A stretch of DNA of 64,000 nucleotides, from positions 1,798,001-1,862,000 of the forward strand of contig OX637354.1 of assembly GCA_951799405.1 (NCBI GenBank), given 5' to 3'. Positions 58,741 to 64,000 of the stretch are shown in pieces (the stretch's first letter is position 1; each line of letters begins with the position of its first letter). The notes below the pieces were generated by a model. It was given only the letters and a program-made list of their open reading frames with translations. It was not told the origin of the DNA and searched no databases. The stretch comes from Agapetus fuscipes (lineage: Eukaryota > Arthropoda > Insecta > Trichoptera > Glossosomatidae). A program made the translations under genes and the position numbers.

Positions 58741-59919
58741 ATTTTAACCACTCCTTTCTGTTCGACAAAAGATATTTATAATCTAAGATGCAAAGATAAA
58801 TAATAATTTTAAGTAAGATTCACACTTCATGCTCGCTCACAAGAAAGGTCGTACAAGTTTACGATTCCGAAAACCTCAATCTCAATTGAGTACCTACCCA
58901 TATATTCTGCAGCTTTTGATACCATTCTTTGAATCAGGGGTGGCATCGACTTAGTGTACCTACTTATCATTGCTTGATTTTCTGGTTCCGGGTTTGAAAC
59001 TGGCCGTGAAAGCCTAAAAACATCTACTTATCATTTTTTTATAGTTTGGGTAGTCAGCCTCATACCAATATAAAATAAAATATATTTTTAACCAAAGAGG
59101 TAATCATTCCATCGGTGTTGTTAACAAATAAAAATAATTCCTCTAAGAACGTTTTTAGCAGGGAACCCTCGCCTCTAGTCAAGTGGTTGGCGTAAGGCTG
59201 CCCACTTATTCGTACAAATAGTAAAAATAAACAGGTGCCACCCCTTCGGTACAAATGCGGCAAGAAGTTATTCTGTATGTGCGGCTATGTTGTTTTTAAT
59301 GATTCTGTTACTGTAACTCAGTCGACGTTCTGCTAGGGGTGCCCTGAGCCTCTGCATAGTTGCTTTTACGAGTTTGTAAAGTACCTAAATATATTTTTAG
59401 GAAAAACTTACCTTGTGAAAAATTCAAAATTAAAATCGATCTCTTTGTCATTTTGGAACATGTAGTAGACACTTCACCAAGACAGACACAGGAAATTCAA
59501 ATTTGGAACAAAACAAAAGAACGTCGAATCTTTTGTTTTTTTTTGTTTTATTCAATTTTATTTTCAGAAACGTAAACGTCAAAATCACACATTTTAATAA
59601 TGTAAATTTTCAATGCGAAAACGCACATATCTCAACCGCGAAGTTACAAAAATAACTTATTTGATCAATATCTCACAATCTAACAATTATCACAAATTAC
59701 CAATTCGTTTAGAGGAAAATCAAAAGGCACTCAAAACACAAGTAAATTAATATATCCTTCTCTGTGTTTACTTATTCATCATTAATTTTAACGTTGTTTT
59801 TTTATTATTACTCTCGATTCAGACGCATTGTTATGTAGTTAATGTATAACCTTGTATTATATTTAATCGATAATTGAATATTTTCTTGTTAATGTGGGAT
59901 TATTTATCGTGGAAAGTAA
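58741..59919. other. Mostly unrecognised, with SINE and LINE scraps
   Basis: Diverged family A (about 58780-58960), SINE 1 tail (59160-59285, -), an RTE-like end (59308-59360). From 59360 to 59919 I see AT-rich sequence only; the + frame at 59360-59575 has no family I recognise. Confidence 0.4.
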
Positions 59920-59929
59920 GGAAGTAGTT

Positions 59930-60065
59930 TTCAGCTGTAGGACAATCCGCACTATACGTCTGACGTTAGACAGGGACGCCATGATGCGCGCGTCCCGCTC
60001 GTGCGGAGAAAATGGCGGCTGCGCACAACATCACAATTCCATTACGGCGCAGCATTCGAAATTCA
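59930..60065. promoter_or_regulatory. CpG-rich island, possible promoter or first exon
   Basis: Unlike its AT-rich surroundings, this stretch is rich in CpG (GATGCGCGCGTCCCGCTCGTG). On the minus strand ATCATGG at about 59980 opens a frame beginning MASLSNVRRIVRIVLQ. It could be the promoter/5' exon region of the transporter, or the end of another gene. No splice-donor phase matches the known next exon. Confidence 0.3.
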
Positions 60066-60258
60066 AATTTTCATGCAGTATTATTTTACTAACTTCTCTG
60101 CTTTGAATTTTTGTTAAATTTTTGAAAATAATTTTATGATTAAGCTGTAATCTAAGTTGTAAGGATATATTAAAATTTAAGATTCATATTGCGTGCATCC
60201 CCATAAGCAGACAGCGAAACGTCGAGAACACTGAAAATCTCTAACTAACGGTTCATAT

Positions 60259-60730
60259 TGTTACGAAATTAGGGTTCAATTGTCTTCAAATTAAAAATAC
60301 ACAGGTCTTCTTCAATAGTTATTTATTTTACACAGTTACAAAATTTATTTTCACACTACTTTCTCGATTATTCTACTTGGTTTCGGTTCACTGATCAGAT
60401 CACTTCGATGTGTTTGTGAGTCTCTATGATACTGGCCCGCTCTGCAGGCCATTCGCACCTTTATACTCTTCAGAGCAGTATGATCCAGAACTAAAGTCGC
60501 CAGACGGTTCCAGAGTAATTATTACTTCTCGATGTTTCACGTACTACCTAGACACAACCAAAATCCTACCTACCAATGCAATACAGTATTCCTATAATTA
60601 TAACAAATACCTACTTAGCCTAGAGAATTCTACACTTATACATAATTATCGATCTTACCTACCAATACTTTTGAGGATTCTTATAACTATAACTACCCAT
60701 ACTTATTTCAATATTTATATTTACATAACA
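60259..60730 (-). repeat. 3' LTR, 472 bp
   Basis: Complete LTR, matching 63785-64000 over all of the visible part. In element orientation it starts TGTTATGTAAAT and ends CCTAATTTCGTAACA. The flank at 60252-60258 is TTCATAT; the matching duplicate would lie outside the window. Confidence 0.88.
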
Positions 60731-63109
60731 CTACCCCCCACCTAGACTGTTTCGTCCCGGAACAGTCTTGACTCTGTGTAGGTAGGGGCATGCTGATCCA
60801 CGTCGACACCCTGTGGTCAGGAAGAAGTGGCAGTCCACGGATTTCTCCCCACTGGCTCTCGGCTGCGCTTGCTCGCAGCACACCATGATGCTGATGCCGA
60901 CTCCCGAGAACACTGCTTCAATCATACTCCGGATTATCCGCCAGTCTCGATTAGCGCGGCCGCCACCCATCTTCGGTATTGCCAGACGCGCCTGCTGATC
61001 CTCCAACATGTAGTCACGCAGCTCAACAAGGCCGTCCCACAATGCCTTGTAGTCCTCTTCCAGGTTGCTGGAATCCGGGACAACCAGGCAGTATGCTTGT
61101 TGACGCCCCTTCGGTAGTCTCAGAGCTCTTCCTTGCGGGCTGCTCGAGGGTTGCGGTTCTCCGAATTTGTATCGGAAGACCCGTGCAATTCCTCTAGACA
61201 TATCTAGATCTTCCGGTACACTGCATGCCAGTGTGTGGTCCCCAGTGACCTCAAATAAGTCCTTGTGGACTTCTGTGGTCACCCCATGGCGAATCTTCTG
61301 TCCCTCTTGCACCTTGCTCCAGAACGTCTCAAACAGGGGCGCTTCTTTGGATGCGACGCATTTTTGTACTCTCTGGGCGGGCTGGTCATTGTTTGACCAC
61401 TTTGCTCTTTGAGTTGGCCGGTGGTTATCCTTCATTCGAGCTCCCGCCTCCTTGGTGTTGCTGTTCTTGGACTCCAGGTTGGCGATGGTGTCCTTCGTCC
61501 TGGGCCCCTGCCCAGCTTCCAGCTGCTGGAGCTTAGTCTTAAGCCCCTTGTTCTGTCTCTCCAGGCTCAGCACAGTCTCGTGCAACTCGTCCCTCTCGGC
61601 CTCCGCTGTTCGCCGGACCCTTTCACTGCTGGCCAAGTTCTTCGTCAGCTGCCTGTTCTCCGTCTCCATGACTTTGACCTTTCTCTCGGCATCCTGGAGC
61701 TGTTTCCTCAGCCGTTTGTTCATCTCCATGGTGGTCTCTACATCCTTGCGGTCGTCTTCCAATTTCTCCGGTCCTTGAGACTTTGGGCACCTCGCGCTCA
61801 GGTGTCCTTGCTGGCCACACGTCCAGCAGTGCGCCTTCTGTCTCGTTGGCTCAAGTTGCTGCAGCACTTTTTCTATTATTTCCTCGGTTGTAGGTAGTTT
61901 GACCTCCTCTGCCTTGATTGCACAAACCCTGGCGTGGCCCCTGATGGACTGTTTGACAGCCTCAAATTCGAGAGCTCGGCTTAGCGCCTCGTTCAACGTC
62001 TTTGGAAGAGCCAGCTTCACTGCTTGCTGCGTCTCCCATTCTCTCAATCCGTTCAGGAACTTGTCCACTGCCAAGCTCTCGCAGATGTCATCAGGGAATG
62101 TCGGGTAAGCGTCTCGTACTAGGTGGACGATGTCCATCTCAAACTCCTGGAGGCTCTCGTTGGGCTTCTGCACCCTTGTGTTCAGCTGTGACTTGTACAG
62201 CTGCCCCAGGCACTTGTGGCCATAGCGCATATCCAAGCGCTGCTTCAGCTGCCCAAAGTCACCACGGTTGTCCAGGGGTATGGCCTGCAGAACCCTGAGA
62301 GCGTCTCCTCGGAGCGACAGGCTGAGAACCGAAGCCTTCTTCTGCTGGCTCCAGGCTCCCATCATGGCAGCCGTCTCAAAGAGGGTCAAATACTCCTCCC
62401 ACGACGTCTTCCCGTCGAAGGTCGGAAGGTTGTGCTTCGACAGCGAAGGGTCGTCATCCCCTCTAGTGACCCTGGTTGGAGTTGAGCATCCCTGGTCGGT
62501 CTCGTCGTGAAGGCCGTCTTTGGGGGATATTCTGGTGGACTCCATCTGGCACTTGTCAGCCAGCTCGGCACGCAGACGGTCCTCCAGGCTTGATATACGA
62601 GTCTCCATTTCCCCCTTAAGGGCTGTCATCTTCTCTTCCATTTCTCCTTTCAGGGTTGTGAGATTTCGGGACACCTTTTCCTCCAGATTCCTGGCGTTGT
62701 CAGCCATTTCCACCTTCAGGTCGGTCACCACTTCCTTCAGGTTGGTGGTCATCTTCTCCTCCAGGGTCTTGGCGTTGTCAGCCATCTTCTCCTCCAGGGT
62801 CTTGGCGTTGTCAGCCATCTTCTCCTCCAGGGTCTTGGCGTTGTCAGCCATCTCAGTCTTCAGTCCTGTCAGGTTGCTGGTTAGCTCCTCCTTCATGGAC
62901 TTTGTGATGCTGATATTTAGCTCGTCCAAGGCGCGGTCCCCTCCAGACGCCATGACAAAATATGCCGGGTCTTCGCCTGACTGTTCTAAGGCCTCCATGA
63001 GGCGTGCCTGTAAGGCCGCCTTCCCTCCTGAGGTCTCCAGGTCCCTCTCCAGAAGCTCATTTTTAAGCTCAGTGACTTTGAGGTCCTTGATGTTCACTTT
63101 GGTTGCCAT
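60731..63109 (-). CDS. Gag-like fusion protein: SAP, coiled coil, Gag, CCHC, coiled coil, macrodomain, CCCH
   Basis: 792 residues from ATG at 63109 (AAAAAAATGG context; the frame is open three codons further but without ATG). Residues about 5-40: SAP-type nucleic-acid-binding motif. 60-185: coiled coil with an 11-residue MADNAKTLEEK repeat in three copies. 228-390: retrotransposon Gag capsid (WEEYLTLFETAAMMGAW, GDALRVLQAIP, FGQLKQRLDMRYG, ESLQEFEMDIVHLVRDAYP). 428-441: CCHC knuckle CWTCGQQGHLSARC. 455-530: second coiled coil. 612-745: macrodomain like TARG1/OARD1 (KDLFEVTGDHTLACSV, DLDMSRGIARVFRYKFG, AIPKMGGGRANRDW, RSMIEAVF). 760-778: CCCH finger C-x7-C-x5-C-x3-H. The stop TAG lies in the polypurine tract. 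Gag would form particles; the macrodomain would bind ADP-ribose or a related ligand. The combination in one Gag is the odd feature. Confidence 0.85.
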   Translation of the reverse strand: MATKVNIKDLKVTELKNELLERDLETSGGKAALQARLMEALEQSGEDPAYFVMASGGDRALDELNISITKSMKEELTSNLTGLKTEMADNAKTLEEKMADNAKTLEEKMADNAKTLEEKMTTNLKEVVTDLKVEMADNARNLEEKVSRNLTTLKGEMEEKMTALKGEMETRISSLEDRLRAELADKCQMESTRISPKDGLHDETDQGCSTPTRVTRGDDDPSLSKHNLPTFDGKTSWEEYLTLFETAAMMGAWSQQKKASVLSLSLRGDALRVLQAIPLDNRGDFGQLKQRLDMRYGHKCLGQLYKSQLNTRVQKPNESLQEFEMDIVHLVRDAYPTFPDDICESLAVDKFLNGLREWETQQAVKLALPKTLNEALSRALEFEAVKQSIRGHARVCAIKAEEVKLPTTEEIIEKVLQQLEPTRQKAHCWTCGQQGHLSARCPKSQGPEKLEDDRKDVETTMEMNKRLRKQLQDAERKVKVMETENRQLTKNLASSERVRRTAEAERDELHETVLSLERQNKGLKTKLQQLEAGQGPRTKDTIANLESKNSNTKEAGARMKDNHRPTQRAKWSNNDQPAQRVQKCVASKEAPLFETFWSKVQEGQKIRHGVTTEVHKDLFEVTGDHTLACSVPEDLDMSRGIARVFRYKFGEPQPSSSPQGRALRLPKGRQQAYCLVVPDSSNLEEDYKALWDGLVELRDYMLEDQQARLAIPKMGGGRANRDWRIIRSMIEAVFSGVGISIMVCCEQAQPRASGEKSVDCHFFLTTGCRRGSACPYLHRVKTVPGRNSLGGG

Positions 63110-63444
63110 TTTTTTCAAAATTTACTTCAAAACAAAAATATTTTTAAATTTATTTAATACAAGTTTTGAGTTTTATATATATAGCTGTTTTGAATACGTA
63201 CTTTAGCAAAATAATAATTTATCTGATTACACTGATTGGTAGGTACTGTCTTTTAATATTTATTTTTAAATCACCAATATTTTTAACATAATAATGTCTG
63301 ATAGTACATAATTATTTATTTCGTCTCAAGTCTTTCAAACACACAGGTAGGTACTTAATGTACATTCACACACTTGTAAACGAAGGACAGCTATTCAAAA
63401 ACTTTTTCTCGATGAATCTGGAACGTTCTTTTGTAATATTTTTC

Positions 63445-63477
<33 letters not shown>

Positions 63478-63784
63478 TCACACACAATAATAAAAAAACT
63501 ATGGTCCAATTTGATGACTTTCTCAATGCGGTAAAATAGTCATTATGTTATGTCCAGAATTATGTCCAGAATTATGTTCCATATGATGTTCCAGAATTTA
63601 TAAGCAACTTGCTTTTGCGTCTTTTCTTTTAACAAAAATTTATTTAAACACTTGTTTTCACAAAAGTCAGTTCACACAAAGTTCAATTTGAATAAAGTTC
63701 ATTTTAACACTTATTTAATTTATTTTATTTATTTTTAGACAGAAGATCTTAATTTTTCTTGACAACCCCACACCTGACACCAAT
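63110..63784 (-). promoter_or_regulatory. LTR element leader and primer-binding site
   Basis: Untranslated leader between the 5' LTR and the ORF. At its start (63767-63784) is the primer-binding-type sequence ending ...CACACCTGACACCAAT on the + strand. It includes a run of 26 T (A in element orientation) at about 63450-63475. No other ORF. Confidence 0.65.
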
Positions 63785-64000
63785 TGTTACGAAATTAGGG
63801 TTCAATTGTCTTCAAATTAAAAATACACAGGTCTTCTTCAATAGTTATTTATTTTACACAGTTACAAAATTTATTTTCACACTACTTTCTCGATTATTCT
63901 ACTTGGTTTCGGTTCACTGATCAGATCACTTCGATGTGTTTGTGAGTCTCTATGATACTGGCCCGCTCTGCAGGCCATTCGCACCTTTATACTCTTCAGA
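63785..64000 (-). repeat. 5' LTR, cut by the window end
   Basis: Same sequence as 60259-60474. About 256 more bases are expected past 64000 if the LTRs are equal in length. Confidence 0.88.

Larger units (their letters stand above)
60259..64000 (-). mobile_element. LTR retrotransposon with a Gag-macrodomain-CCCH ORF and no pol
   Basis: The 3' LTR is at 60259-60730, and the 5' LTR starts at 63785 and runs off the window. The first 216 bases of each read identically, so insertion is recent. The LTR ends are TGTTA...TAACA in the element's orientation. A primer-binding-type sequence (TGGTGTCAGGTGTGGGG, minus) directly follows the 5' LTR, and a polypurine tract (GGTGGGGGG, minus) directly precedes the 3' LTR. 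The interior is 3054 bases and has one ORF. No protease, reverse transcriptase or integrase lies within, so it must depend on another element for movement. Confidence 0.88.

Noticed and set aside
61409..62510. + strand ORFs opposite the Gag fusion (up to 228 codons)
   Set aside because: Shadow frames of a GC-rich minus-strand coding region; no recognised domains.

Overview
The window is nuclear DNA from an insect, probably a moth or butterfly. It is AT-rich and packed with transposable elements, and the host genes are split into small exons by multi-kilobase introns. The insect call rests on the gene structures and the repeat mix (RTE-clade and CR1-like LINEs, tRNA-derived SINEs, hAT elements and MITEs). 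The order-level guess is an inference. There is one 200-base assembly gap (50990-51189).

Two host genes run tail to tail. On the + strand, 906-7059 holds the last five exons of polynucleotide kinase 3'-phosphatase (PNKP), a DNA-break end-processing enzyme; its FHA-domain exons lie before the window. On the - strand, ten exons from 54564 down to 20553 encode an SLC7 (cationic amino acid transporter, CAT-4-like) membrane protein. Every exon-exon phase agrees, but the substrate-site motifs of the family look eroded. The initiator exon was not found with confidence. The 7.1-20.5 kb interval between the two 3' ends is almost wholly repeats.

Inside the transporter intron at 36.25-44.37 kb lies a tandem array of about 30 copies of a 138-bp unit. 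The unit is the last 101 nt of one transporter exon plus the first 37 nt of its intron. The array is split by a 3.3-kb non-LTR retrotransposon with a 12-bp target duplication. Because 138 is a multiple of three, the array gives giant open frames on the + strand that are not genes.

Other mobile elements include: an almost intact RTE-like LINE (10556-14157) between two identical 408-bp copies; a 4.5-kb hAT-type element (21382-25910) full of nested insertions; a 2.5-kb TIR element with an unclassified decayed protein (31976-34500) inside a LINE remnant; a 5S-rRNA/tRNA/LINE-tail composite SINE (17963-18400); a solo LTR; several MITE families with clear target duplications; and minisatellites of 28 bp and 21 bp.

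The most unusual item is at the right edge (60259 to beyond 64000): a young LTR retrotransposon on the - strand whose only ORF fuses SAP, coiled coil, Gag, a CCHC knuckle and a second coiled coil to a macrodomain of TARG1/OARD1 type and a CCCH zinc finger. It has no pol gene.
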